Assembly: GCF_902506655.1 (NCBI RefSeq) | Contig: NZ_LR734812.1 | Location: 1-64,000 of the forward strand | DNA from: Marinoscillum sp. 108 | GTDB lineage: Bacteria > Bacteroidota > Bacteroidia > Cytophagales > Cyclobacteriaceae | Reading direction: 5' to 3' | DNA: 64,000 nucleotides | Shown here: positions 56,355-64,000 of the stretch, in pieces | Layout of the letters: each line of letters begins with the position of its first letter | Numbering within the stretch: position 1 is the first letter of the stretch | Notes under the pieces: model-generated | The model's database searches: none | What the model was told of the DNA's origin: nothing | The model's input: the letters and a program-made list of their open reading frames with translations, nothing else | Translations under genes and position numbers: made by a program

Positions 56355-56392
56355 AAGAACCGCTACCAAAGGTATCCATGGCAGCGGTTCTT
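56355..56392 (-). terminator. Hairpin after the ECF/DUF4097 operon
   Basis: A perfect 10 bp stem (56355-56364 with 56383-56392) with an 18-base loop lies 15 bases past the stop at 56408 on the minus strand. The T tract is poor (TTAACCC), so it may be a weak terminator or a 3' stabilising structure. Confidence 0.5.
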
Positions 56393-56407
56393 TATTCAAA
56401 TAAAAAC

Positions 56408-57232
56408 TTAATTTCCCTTACGCACAATGATGCTCCCGTGCATGTTTTTGAAGGTAAACTCGGGGCCACCGCCATTGATTTTGCCATAGACCCAGCTATT
56501 GATAGACACTTCATACTCGCCACTCTCTTTTTTCACATTGGTTTTGGATCGCTCCAGCGCCATATCAAAGTCGGTGTAGATCTCACCACGCTCCGAGCGC
56601 AGCTTGGTGGTGGCTTTGGCGTTGGCCGGGAGGGTCACATCCACGTCTCCATTGAGTGTGACAAAGGACATAGGCTCACCAGCGGTCAAAGACTTGAAGG
56701 TGACCTTCACATCCCCATTCACTGTATTGGCCACTACTGACCCGGAGATGTTTTCCAGCGCGATGCCACCATTCACGCCGGAGATTTCCATGGTGCCGTT
56801 GATGCCCTTCACGGTAATGGTACCATGTACAGTGTTCAGGTCCAGGTCGGCTTTGATGGGCGCTTTGATCTCAATGTTCATTCGGCGCTTCCACGAGTCG
56901 GACTCTATGCTCACAACATTGTTGCTTTCCTTGGCTCGGAGTTCCATTGGGTTGGCATTGACCCGCTTCATTCCGGGAGGCGCTGACTTCTTATCTTCAT
57001 GGCAGTCGTCACATCCGTGCTGTAGTGAACTACCAGATGCCGAGGCGGTGATGATCACTTCACTTCCGCTGTAGCCTGTCACCGTGATGTCCCCATTCAG
57101 GTGATCCAGCTCGATGCGGGCGGGTGCGCCCGGCTTACTCAGTGGGATGGTAAACTGCTCTGAGAATTTTTCCTGGGCCAAAGCGGCTACTGCTGCGAAG
57201 AGGCCTATGCATATAATGATTGATTTTTTCAT
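56408..57232 (-). CDS. DUF4097 beta-strand repeat protein, copy 1
   Basis: 274 aa with a signal peptide (GLFAAVAALAQ). The body is a repetitive right-handed beta structure typical of DUF4097: DHLNGDITVTGYSGSEV, LDLNTVHGTITVKGINGTME, ISGVNGGIALENISG and NTVNGDVKVTFKS. A Cys/His cluster HGCDDCHEDKKS near residue 75 is unusual and might bind metal. These proteins are common behind ECF sigma factors in Bacteroidota and are probably envelope-associated, with unknown function. It is the last gene of the operon. Confidence 0.88.
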   Translation of the reverse strand: MKKSIIICIGLFAAVAALAQEKFSEQFTIPLSKPGAPARIELDHLNGDITVTGYSGSEVIITASASGSSLQHGCDDCHEDKKSAPPGMKRVNANPMELRAKESNNVVSIESDSWKRRMNIEIKAPIKADLDLNTVHGTITVKGINGTMEISGVNGGIALENISGSVVANTVNGDVKVTFKSLTAGEPMSFVTLNGDVDVTLPANAKATTKLRSERGEIYTDFDMALERSKTNVKKESGEYEVSINSWVYGKINGGGPEFTFKNMHGSIIVRKGN

Positions 57233-57264
57233 GATGCTATTTTTTTAATGTCTATGAGTCTGGT

Positions 57265-58113
57265 TTAAAGTTTTCTTAGGTAGATGTCCCCATTGAGGGT
57301 TTCAAAGCTGAGCGTAGGTCCGTCTTTTCCTATTTCTATCCCAAAAGTTTCGTTGAGTTGATGAGTGGTGGAAGTGCCTTTTTTGGAAACCACCTTCTTG
57401 AGTTCGGGTTTTTTGGTTTCAAAGTCAAAGGCACTGTAGAGACTCCCATGCATGGTCTTGGCAGTGACCGATGCGCTCAGATCCGATGTACAATACAGGT
57501 TGATCGTACCATTGATGGTGCTGAACCTGCCATCCAGATTGGGACGCTTCTGAAAGGTGACTTCCACATCTCCATTGACTGTAGTAGCTCTGGCGACTGA
57601 ATGAGCCCCTTTGATTTCCACATCTCCGTTGACATTTTCGGCACTTACCATCCCCGTGATCCCTGTGATGGTTACCTTTCCCTGATCCACTGTCTGCACT
57701 TTCAGGTTGGCGGAAGCCGGGATTTGTAGCTGGTAGTCGAAGGTAAAACTGTAATCCTCCGGGCCATCCATCCACCTGCCGCGCTGGTAGCAGCCACTCC
57801 AGTGATCACAGATGAATGGCGCGGTGAGGTAGAAGATGATGGAGTCGTTTCTCTGAACAACCTTCATGTTGACTTCCGAGAGACCCTTTTCCAGTGCCGT
57901 CTCATGATCTGCGTTGATGGTTTTTAACACTTCGTAGCTCACCGTGGGCGCACTGGAGGCGGTCACTTCTATAGCGCCAAATACATTGTCTATCACCACG
58001 GTGATTGGCCTGTCTGGTGCGATGGGTAGCCGATCCTGCAGCTGCATCTCTTTAACCTGTGCCTGACAAAGCAGGCCACCAAGTATGATTAAACTAAATA
58101 ATGATAATTTCAT
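57265..58113 (-). CDS. DUF4097 beta-strand repeat protein, copy 2
   Basis: 282 aa with a signal peptide (LGGLLCQAQ). It has the same repetitive beta pattern as its neighbour: VIDNVFGAIEVTASS, QTVDQGKVTITGITG, SAENVNGDVEIKGAH and FETLNGDIYL. A pair of Cys (CDHWSGC) lies near residue 120. The gene starts 2 bases after the HEAT-repeat gene and 32 bases before copy 1, so it is in the same operon as the sigma factor. Function unknown; an envelope-stress or surface-structure role is inferred from context. Confidence 0.88.
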   Translation of the reverse strand: MKLSLFSLIILGGLLCQAQVKEMQLQDRLPIAPDRPITVVIDNVFGAIEVTASSAPTVSYEVLKTINADHETALEKGLSEVNMKVVQRNDSIIFYLTAPFICDHWSGCYQRGRWMDGPEDYSFTFDYQLQIPASANLKVQTVDQGKVTITGITGMVSAENVNGDVEIKGAHSVARATTVNGDVEVTFQKRPNLDGRFSTINGTINLYCTSDLSASVTAKTMHGSLYSAFDFETKKPELKKVVSKKGTSTTHQLNETFGIEIGKDGPTLSFETLNGDIYLRKL

Positions 58114-58115
58114 GA

Positions 58116-58904
58116 TTAGATTTCTTTTAGTGTTTGAATAGTTGATTCCAGTTTTGACTTGATGCTGTCGTCAACTTTCGATGAACTCAATACTTTGGAG
58201 AACTGTGCTGCAGCGGATTTTTCCTGTAGCAGGACCATCGCATCGGCCAGGGCTACCTGCAGGAGTGGAGAATCCTGTGTGGCAATGGACGACACTAAAG
58301 CTTCACGTACGCTCGAATTACTGCCATAAACCATCAGAGCTTCCAGCGCCGCCAGCCGGACGTTGTTGCTGGGATCCTGGTTGAGGGTGAATACCAGTGC
58401 TTCGATGACTTTTTCATCAGAGCGGGGCATCTCACTGACCATATTCACGGCCTTGATCCGCTCCTGGGCCTGTGGTTTTTCTATGAGGGTGAGCATTAAG
58501 ATTTTTTTCATATCCTGTACCTCGGCCGCCAGTTGGTCAACCTCCTGAGTGGGTTTGGGAATGATCAGGGTGCCGACAACCAGCCCGATGATGAGCGCGG
58601 CAAAGCCCACCTGCCAGTTGGCACGAAACCACTGTGTCAATGGTGCCCAATCAAAAGCCCTTCTGTTGGCAGCAGACTGATACCCCGAGAGCATCGCTTC
58701 AAACTTCAAGTCCATCGCCTCACTGGGAGCCGGGCTTTCCAGGTTTTCCATTTGCGTCCAAAAAGCGGTGGTCTCCCGGAGCTCTGTGGCCAGTTCAGGA
58801 TTTTCCTTCAGGTAGGCATCCAGCTGAAGCTTGCGCTCAGCATCCAGTTGACCTTCCAGATTGTCCATCCACCATTCTGTAGCTAAATCCTTACTCAGTT
58901 TCAT
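58116..58904 (-). CDS. Anti-sigma-like membrane protein with HEAT repeats
   Basis: 262 aa. The N-terminal ~60 residues (TEWWMDNLEGQLDAERKLQLDAYLKENPE) resemble the start of anti-sigma proteins but lack the zinc-finger His/Cys set. A membrane helix (VGFAALIIGLVVGTLII, about 95-111) separates it from a C-terminal part with HEAT-type repeats (DEKVIEALVFTLNQDPSNNVRLAALEAL, VREALVSSIATQDSPLLQVALADAM). Placed 39 bases after the ECF sigma gene, it most likely binds the sigma factor inside and senses the envelope through the HEAT domain. Confidence 0.82.
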   Translation of the reverse strand: MKLSKDLATEWWMDNLEGQLDAERKLQLDAYLKENPELATELRETTAFWTQMENLESPAPSEAMDLKFEAMLSGYQSAANRRAFDWAPLTQWFRANWQVGFAALIIGLVVGTLIIPKPTQEVDQLAAEVQDMKKILMLTLIEKPQAQERIKAVNMVSEMPRSDEKVIEALVFTLNQDPSNNVRLAALEALMVYGSNSSVREALVSSIATQDSPLLQVALADAMVLLQEKSAAAQFSKVLSSSKVDDSIKSKLESTIQTLKEI

Positions 58905-58943
58905 TTCTCTGCGATTTTATTCATCTTAAAACTTCCCATTTGC

Positions 58944-59537
58944 CTAATCTGCACCAGCCTGATTACTCATGGAGCCCAGAGCCGGCCCATCCAGCTTCAG
59001 GTAATTTTCCTTGAGCGCCTTGAGTGCCCGGTGGACACGTACTTTCACAGCACTCTCGGTGATCCCCAGCAGATCACCCACTTTTTCATATTTCATTTTC
59101 TGAAAACGCGTGAGCTCCAAAATTTCCCGTTTGTCTTCAGAGAGTGCTTGCATCGCCCGGGCCAGGTATTCCAGTTCGTCGGTTTTCTGGTGGAAGGTCT
59201 CCTGTGTATCGTTGTGTTTCAGGTGGGCCTCCCATCCCGACATGTCCTCCTGCCAGGAGTAACGCTTGTTTTTACGCAAATGATCTTTGTGCACATTGCG
59301 GGCCATATGAAACGTCCATGCTTCAAAGTTGCCACGCTCCGAATAGCTGTGTTTATACTTTAGCATCCGCATAAAGACATTTTGCACCAGGTCTTCGCTG
59401 GTCGCTGAGTCGCTGGTCATCCGGTAAAAAAAACCAAATAACCTCCGGCTATAGCGGTGATAAAGCAAGCCGAGTTTCTCCACGTCCCCGGCCTTTACTT
59501 TCAGCATGATTGCATGATCATCCAGTGAATTCAACAT
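58944..59537 (-). CDS. ECF-type RNA polymerase sigma factor
   Basis: 197 aa from the ATG at 59537. Region 2 (LYHRYSRRLFGFFYRMTSDSATSEDLVQNVFMRML) and region 4 (KREILELTRFQKMKYEKVGDLLGITESAVKVRVHRALKAL) are both clear, with no region 3, as in extracytoplasmic-function sigma factors. It heads a four-gene operon with a HEAT-repeat anti-sigma-like protein and two DUF4097 proteins. A sequence resembling an ECF promoter lies just upstream, which would make the operon autoregulated. The inducing signal is unknown. Confidence 0.95.
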   Translation of the reverse strand: MLNSLDDHAIMLKVKAGDVEKLGLLYHRYSRRLFGFFYRMTSDSATSEDLVQNVFMRMLKYKHSYSERGNFEAWTFHMARNVHKDHLRKNKRYSWQEDMSGWEAHLKHNDTQETFHQKTDELEYLARAMQALSEDKREILELTRFQKMKYEKVGDLLGITESAVKVRVHRALKALKENYLKLDGPALGSMSNQAGAD

Positions 59538-59560
59538 CAAGTCATAGTTTCAATGAGGCA

Positions 59561-59586
59561 AACCGACCCATATGTAATAGGTTACA
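59561..59586 (-). promoter_or_regulatory. Candidate autoregulated ECF promoter
   Basis: On the minus strand TGTAACC (59586-59580) has the AAC core of ECF -35 elements and is followed after 9 bases by TGGGTCGGTT (59570-59561), which could be the -10. Transcription would start about 15-20 bases before the sigma ATG at 59537. The match is by eye and from memory of similar operons. Confidence 0.35.
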
Positions 59587-59732
59587 AAGGAATTTAAGAA
59601 ATTATTCTGCTCCGTACTCCATTTTTTCGCTGACAGATCACTCATTATAAGCTGACAAAAACACTACTATTCATAAATTTATTCCCTATTATTTGTGAAT
59701 ATTTTAATGAAACACCGTATTTATTTAAAATA

Positions 59733-59764
59733 TTTGCTTCCGCAAGGTCTGATCACTAACTTGC
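59733..59764 (+). promoter_or_regulatory. Candidate promoter of the branching enzyme operon
   Basis: TTTG at 59733-59736 and TAACTTGC at 59757-59764 are separated by 20 bases. The second box departs from TAnnTTTG at its last two positions. The ATG lies 28 bases downstream. Confidence 0.35.
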
Positions 59765-59791
59765 ATGCGCACTTATTTTTAATACAGAGGT

Positions 59792-61810
59792 ATGCCTTCA
59801 AAGAACACACCCATTTTAGTCAAAAATGATCCCTGGCTTGCTCCCTTTGAGTCAGATATTCAGGACAGGATGAAGCGATTTGAAGCTCGCAAAAAGCAGC
59901 TGGAGTCAGAATATGGTAGCATTGATGCTTTTGCCAGTGGTTACAACTACCTGGGGTTTAACTACGATACTAAGAAAAAAGGATGGTGGTATAGAGAGTG
60001 GGCCCCAAATGCCAGCGCTCTCAGTGTGATCGGTGACTTTAACAACTGGGACAGATCTGCTCACCCACTTCAAAAAAATGATCGGGGAATCTGGGAGATT
60101 TTTTTGGAGGACAAACTATATGGCTCCAAACTCACCCATGAGGCTGCGGTGAAGGTACACGTAGTGTCCGACAAAGGCGGGGTAGACCGCATTCCTGCTT
60201 ACGCCAGGTATGTCACTCAGGATGAGAAAACCTATGATTTTACTGCCCGCCTCTGGCATCCCGAGAAACCTTACAAATGGACAGATAAGAAATTTGCTCC
60301 GGATCAGTCCTTCGACAATCCTTATATCTACGAATGTCATGTGGGCATGGCTCAGGAGAAGGAAGGTGTGGGTACCTACCGCGAGTTTGCAGATAAGATA
60401 CTCTCCAAAATAAAAGAGCAGGGCTATAATACCATTCAGGTGATGGCCGTGCAGGAACATCCCTACTACGGATCTTTCGGTTACCATGTGAGTAATTTCT
60501 TTGCTCCAAGTAGTCGGTTTGGTACGCCTCATGATTTGAAATACCTGGTAGACACTGCCCACAAGTTGGGCATTGCCGTGATCATGGACATTGTGCACTC
60601 GCATGCCGTGAAGAACCTGGCCGAAGGGCTGAATGAATTTGACGGGTCTGACGATCAGTACTTCCACCCGGGAGGACGTGGCTTCCATACCCTGTGGGAC
60701 TCCAAGCTTTTCAATTATGGAAAAGAGGAGGTGCTCAGGTTTTTGCTCTCCAATGTAAAATACTGGTTGGAAGAGTTTCATATGGATGGCTTCCGCTACG
60801 ACGGGGTTACCTCTATGCTCTATTTCCACCATGGCGATATATCCTTTGACCACTACGAAAAGTATTTCAAGGATGTAGACTGGGACGTGCTCACCTACTT
60901 TCAGCTAGCCAATGATCTCATCAAGGAGATTAAACCTAAAGGCATTTCCATTGCGGAGGATATGAGCGGAATGCCTGGCCTTTGCCGACCGGTGAGTGAA
61001 GGGGGAATGGGGTTTGATTTCAGACTGGGTATGGGTATACCGGACTATTGGATCAAGTTGCTCAAGCACAAACATGATGAGCAGTGGAATATCCACGAAA
61101 TGTGGGATACCTTGACCAACCGACGGTATGGAGAGCGGACCATTGCCTATGCCGAGTCGCACGACCAGGCACTGGTGGGGGATAAGTCCATTGCCTTTTG
61201 GCTGATGGATAAGGAGATGTATACCCATATGCATAAGGATACTCCCAGCCTGATTATCGATCGGGGCATTGCACTGCACAAAATGATCCGTCTCTTTACG
61301 CTGAGTCTTGGCGGGGAGGGCTGGTTGAATTTTATCGGAAATGAATTTGGCCATCCTGAGTGGGTAGATTTCCCAAGAGAAGGCAATGGCTGGAGCTACA
61401 AATATGCACGGCGACAATGGAATCTGCAGGAACATCCTGACCTGAGGTATAAGCAGCTGTATAACTTTGGCGCGGCAATGGTGCAGATGGCCAATGACGA
61501 GAAAATTGTGGGATCATTGCCTGCTCAGCAGCTCAATATGGACGAGGACAATAAGGCCATCATCTTCGAGCGCAACAACCTGATTTTTGCGTTTAATTTT
61601 TCCCCAACCAATTCCGTTCCGGATTATCGGTTCAAGGTACCAGTACCGGGCAAATACAAAATCATATTAAACTCTGACAAAGGAGAGTTTGGCGGCCATG
61701 ACCGCATTGATGACGAAATGACCTACCCTACAGTGGCTTTGTTTGGGGAGCATTTTTTGAGCGTATATCTACCTAGTAGAGTGGCCATAGTATTGAAAAA
61801 GGTGAAATAA
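59792..61810 (+). CDS. glgB: 1,4-alpha-glucan branching enzyme, eukaryote-type (GH13_8)
   Basis: 672 aa. An N-terminal CBM48 domain (about 55-150, with WWYREWAPNASALSVIGDFN) precedes a GH13 barrel and a C-terminal beta domain. Catalytic residues: Asp337 (GFRYDG), Glu389 (IAEDMSG) and Asp458 (ESHDQ). GFRYDGVTSMLYFHHG and the N-terminal pattern match the GH13_8 branch (eukaryotes and some bacteria) rather than E. coli GlgB (GH13_9). The enzyme makes alpha-1,6 branches in glycogen, in the cytoplasm. No other glycogen gene is in the window. Its stop overlaps the next ATG by one base. Confidence 0.93.
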   Translation: MPSKNTPILVKNDPWLAPFESDIQDRMKRFEARKKQLESEYGSIDAFASGYNYLGFNYDTKKKGWWYREWAPNASALSVIGDFNNWDRSAHPLQKNDRGIWEIFLEDKLYGSKLTHEAAVKVHVVSDKGGVDRIPAYARYVTQDEKTYDFTARLWHPEKPYKWTDKKFAPDQSFDNPYIYECHVGMAQEKEGVGTYREFADKILSKIKEQGYNTIQVMAVQEHPYYGSFGYHVSNFFAPSSRFGTPHDLKYLVDTAHKLGIAVIMDIVHSHAVKNLAEGLNEFDGSDDQYFHPGGRGFHTLWDSKLFNYGKEEVLRFLLSNVKYWLEEFHMDGFRYDGVTSMLYFHHGDISFDHYEKYFKDVDWDVLTYFQLANDLIKEIKPKGISIAEDMSGMPGLCRPVSEGGMGFDFRLGMGIPDYWIKLLKHKHDEQWNIHEMWDTLTNRRYGERTIAYAESHDQALVGDKSIAFWLMDKEMYTHMHKDTPSLIIDRGIALHKMIRLFTLSLGGEGWLNFIGNEFGHPEWVDFPREGNGWSYKYARRQWNLQEHPDLRYKQLYNFGAAMVQMANDEKIVGSLPAQQLNMDEDNKAIIFERNNLIFAFNFSPTNSVPDYRFKVPVPGKYKIILNSDKGEFGGHDRIDDEMTYPTVALFGEHFLSVYLPSRVAIVLKKVK

Positions 61811-62637
61811 TGAAAGCGCTTTTTGTAGTCTGCTTCGCATTTATTTTAGGGACAGGATGGTCCCAGGACCTCTCCGTCATGACCTACAACATCCGGCTGG
61901 ATCATGCTGGTGATGGGGTGAATAGGTGGGACATGCGCAAGGCCAACATGGTGGCACAGCTCGGATTTTATGAGCCTGATATTTTCGGAATTCAGGAGGG
62001 CCTACCCCATCAGGTGAAATACCTCGATTCGGCACTTGCCGACTATGCCTATGTGGGTGTGGGGCGCGACGATGGTGCTGAAAAAGGTGAATTTAGTGCC
62101 ATTTATTACCAGGCAGAGCAATTCAATTTACTTCAAAGTGGTACCTTCTGGTTGTCTACCACACCCGAAAAACCATCAGTAGGCTGGGATGCCGCACTGC
62201 CTCGTGTTTGTACCTATGGGCTCTTCGAAAAGAAATCTGACGGACAAAAATTTTGGGTGTTCAACACCCATTTTGATCACATTGGGGTGGAAGCTCGGGT
62301 GAACTCCATGAAGTTGATTTTGGATCAGATGGAGCGTTTCAACAAGCAAAAACTACCAACTGTACTGATGGGTGATTTGAATGTAGAACCTACCGAAGGA
62401 CCCATTCTGGAGATGACCAGGAAACTTGATGATACACGTGCAGTGGCCAAGCTGACGTTTGGTCCGGATGCCACCTTCAATGGTTTCAGATTTGAAGAAA
62501 CTCCCCAGAAGAGAATTGACTACATCGCTATCAACGAACAGTTTGATGCGCTGAAGTATGCGGTTCTTACGGACTCCAATGATCAAAAGTATATTTCTGA
62601 TCACTTTGCAGTATACTGTGAATTGGCATTTAAGTGA
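61810..62637 (+). CDS. Secreted endonuclease/exonuclease/phosphatase-family protein
   Basis: 275 aa with a signal peptide (ILGTGWSQ). The EEP fold is shown by SVMTYNIRLDHAGDGVNRW, FGIQEGLPHQ (catalytic Glu), VFNTHFDHIGVEAR, MGDLNVEPTEG and the final SDHFAV, all ligands present. This exported group is often annotated as sphingomyelinase/endonuclease-like, and the substrate may be a phosphodiester or sugar phosphate. Its ATG shares one base with the branching enzyme stop, so they are co-translated, yet one acts in the cytoplasm and the other outside; a functional link is not obvious. Confidence 0.9.
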   Translation: MKALFVVCFAFILGTGWSQDLSVMTYNIRLDHAGDGVNRWDMRKANMVAQLGFYEPDIFGIQEGLPHQVKYLDSALADYAYVGVGRDDGAEKGEFSAIYYQAEQFNLLQSGTFWLSTTPEKPSVGWDAALPRVCTYGLFEKKSDGQKFWVFNTHFDHIGVEARVNSMKLILDQMERFNKQKLPTVLMGDLNVEPTEGPILEMTRKLDDTRAVAKLTFGPDATFNGFRFEETPQKRIDYIAINEQFDALKYAVLTDSNDQKYISDHFAVYCELAFK

Positions 62638-62843
62638 GCGATTCTCTTGCGAAGTGAAGCCTTTCAGAAATAATATGTTTCCGACATGCCGAAAAGACAT
62701 TTGAATACCCGCACTTTCTAAGTAACACTCCCTAATTTTGACCGGAAAGTGATTGGCATTAATGGTAAGCCCAAAGCAACACTAATCCGACTGGCCAGAG
62801 ACTGGCACATGGATGTAAAATTGGTATTCTTTAACCTTGTATC

Positions 62844-64000
62844 ATGAATTTTGACCTGCTTGAAAAGCAACTAGAGGGAGAACTCTTCACCGATGAGACC
62901 ACCAGAAAGCTGTATGCTACGGACGCTTCGGCTTACCGTGAGATTCCCCTGGCTGTGGCCATTCCTGAGTCGGATGCGGACATTGTCGCACTTATTCGGT
63001 TTGCCAATGAGCATGGAACCTCGGTCATTCCCCGCACGGCCGGCACCTCTCTCGCCGGTCAGGTGGTGGGCGGAGGCATCGTGGTGGATGTGTCCAAGCA
63101 TTTCAATCAGATACTAGAGATCAACGAAAAAGAAGGCTGGGCCAGGGTGCAGCCAGGCATCGTGCGCGACGACCTGAATGCCGCACTGAAGCCTTACGGC
63201 TATTTCTTTGCGCCGGAAACTTCCACAGCCAACCGAGCCATGATCGGCGGGATGATCGGTAACAACAGCTGTGGCAGCAACTCCATCGTCTACGGCAGTA
63301 CACGCGAACACCTGATGGAAGTGAATACGATTCTGGCAGATGGCAGCCAGGCGTGGTTTGGCCCATTGGATATGAATGCCTTCCTGGCGCGATGCAACGG
63401 CATGAGTACCTCCGGTGAACTGGAGGCATCGATCTACTTTCAGATCAAGGAAATGTTATCGGATCAGGAGAACCTGGGAGCCATCAAAGAGGGCTTCCCG
63501 AAGGCTTCTGTCCCCCGAAGAAATACAGGCTATGCCATCGACATGCTGGCAGAAATGGTTCCATTCAAAGAAAATGGTGCGGTTTTTAATTTTTCAAAGC
63601 TGATAGCAGGCTCAGAGGGAACGCTGGCATTTGTCACATCCGCTAAAATCAAGCTGACGCCCATCGCTCCACCACATAAGCGGCTGGTATGTATCCACTG
63701 CCATACCATCGATGAGTCCTTGCGGGCCAATCTGGTAGCCCTTAAGCATCAGCCCACGGCTTGTGAGCTGATGGATCACTATGTGCTGGAGGCCACCAAA
63801 AGAAATATTACCTATCGCGATTATCGCTTTTTTGTGGAAGGTGATCCACAGGCCATATTGGTGGCAGAGCTCACCCACGATTCGGAGGAGGCTGCTGATG
63901 TGGCAGCCGCTGCCCTGATCAAAGATTTACAGGACGCAGGATATGGATACTCTTTTCCGGTGATTGCCGGAGAGGATATCAAAAAGGTGTGGGGATTGAG
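62844..64000 (+). CDS. FAD-linked oxidase / Fe-S oxidoreductase, N-terminal part (runs off the window)
   Basis: An open frame starts with ATG at 62844 and continues through the last base with no stop, giving 385 codons and 2 bases. It begins MNFDLLEKQLEGELFTDETT and contains the PCMH-type FAD-binding domain: AIPESDADIVALIRFAN, RTAGTSLAGQVVGGG, PGIVRDDLNAAL and MIGGMIGNNSCGSNSIVYG, then the C-terminal FAD-oxidase region (KLIAGSEGTLAFVTSAKIKLTP). This is the start of the long fusion proteins (usually over 900 aa) that add 4Fe-4S and CCG domains, related to D-lactate and glycolate dehydrogenases. A TAATTTTG box at 62733-62740 may be its -7 element. Confidence 0.9.
   Translation, partial: MNFDLLEKQLEGELFTDETTRKLYATDASAYREIPLAVAIPESDADIVALIRFANEHGTSVIPRTAGTSLAGQVVGGGIVVDVSKHFNQILEINEKEGWARVQPGIVRDDLNAALKPYGYFFAPETSTANRAMIGGMIGNNSCGSNSIVYGSTREHLMEVNTILADGSQAWFGPLDMNAFLARCNGMSTSGELEASIYFQIKEMLSDQENLGAIKEGFPKASVPRRNTGYAIDMLAEMVPFKENGAVFNFSKLIAGSEGTLAFVTSAKIKLTPIAPPHKRLVCIHCHTIDESLRANLVALKHQPTACELMDHYVLEATKRNITYRDYRFFVEGDPQAILVAELTHDSEEAADVAAAALIKDLQDAGYGYSFPVIAGEDIKKVWGL

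Larger units (their letters stand above)
56104..56407. other. Intergenic region between the STAS-like and DUF4097 genes
   Basis: 304 bases. It holds a -7 box for the downstream STAS-like gene (minus strand TAGGTTTG, complement of 56141-56148) and a terminator-like hairpin near the DUF4097 gene. Nothing coding was found. Confidence 0.5.

Overview
The window looks like the chromosome of a free-living member of the Bacteroidota, probably a marine or aquatic Cytophagales-type bacterium. The evidence is a SusC/SusD outer-membrane pair, a secreted protease with a C-terminal type IX secretion sorting domain, an extended Bacteroidota-style NusB, YbbR, DUF1573 and DUF4293 family proteins, many lipoproteins with Bacteroidota-type lipoboxes, and several promoter boxes fitting the Bacteroidota -7 consensus TAnnTTTG. 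Many genes start without an obvious Shine-Dalgarno site, and GTG or TTG starts occur. No rRNA, complete tRNA, CRISPR array or prophage was seen.

Layout. 1-1.36 kb: a short direct repeat carrying a terminator, then a membrane-anchored helix-turn-helix protein on the minus strand. 1.6-13.4 kb: a plus-strand nutrient-acquisition locus (SusC, SusD, SGNH hydrolase, DASS anion/dicarboxylate transporter, a Calx-beta/lamin-tail-like lipoprotein, a lipoprotein esterase, PEP carboxykinase). Together these suggest uptake of an ester-linked organic acid feeding gluconeogenesis rather than a classical glycan locus. 13.4-14.8 kb: a gene-free island with two ~360 bp repeat units whose ends resemble the terminal repeats of an adjacent decayed insertion sequence, followed by a strongly structured, probably minus-strand RNA with its own terminator. 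14.8-28.3 kb: mainly housekeeping genes (WG-repeat protein, coaE, YbbR, yajC, DUF1573, YtxH, nusB, leucine dehydrogenase, two ABC exporter halves that look like a heterodimer, truA, DUF4293). 28.5-39.6 kb: htpG, a T9SS-exported subtilisin-like protease, two tandem M57 metalloprotease lipoproteins, an aldose epimerase-like protein, an M14 carboxypeptidase and a MORN-like protein.

39.6-53.1 kb: a 13.5 kb minus-strand run with very tight spacing. It joins a transglutaminase / circularly permuted ATP-grasp / alpha-E module (an uncharacterised amide- or peptide-forming system) to an ethanolamine-type permease, iron-dependent alcohol dehydrogenase, gamma-glutamyl amide hydrolase and aldehyde dehydrogenase, then a BASS-family symporter and an acyltransferase. 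The order fits uptake of an amino alcohol, protection of its amine by glutamylation, two oxidations and release of the product. This is the part of the window most likely to hold an undescribed system.

53.3-64 kb: an FtsX/MacB-like permease behind a perfect 17 bp palindrome, a STAS-like protein, an ECF sigma / HEAT-repeat anti-sigma-like / double DUF4097 operon with a candidate autoregulated promoter, a eukaryote-type glycogen branching enzyme overlapping an endonuclease/exonuclease/phosphatase-family protein, and the first 385 codons of a large FAD-linked oxidoreductase cut by the window edge.
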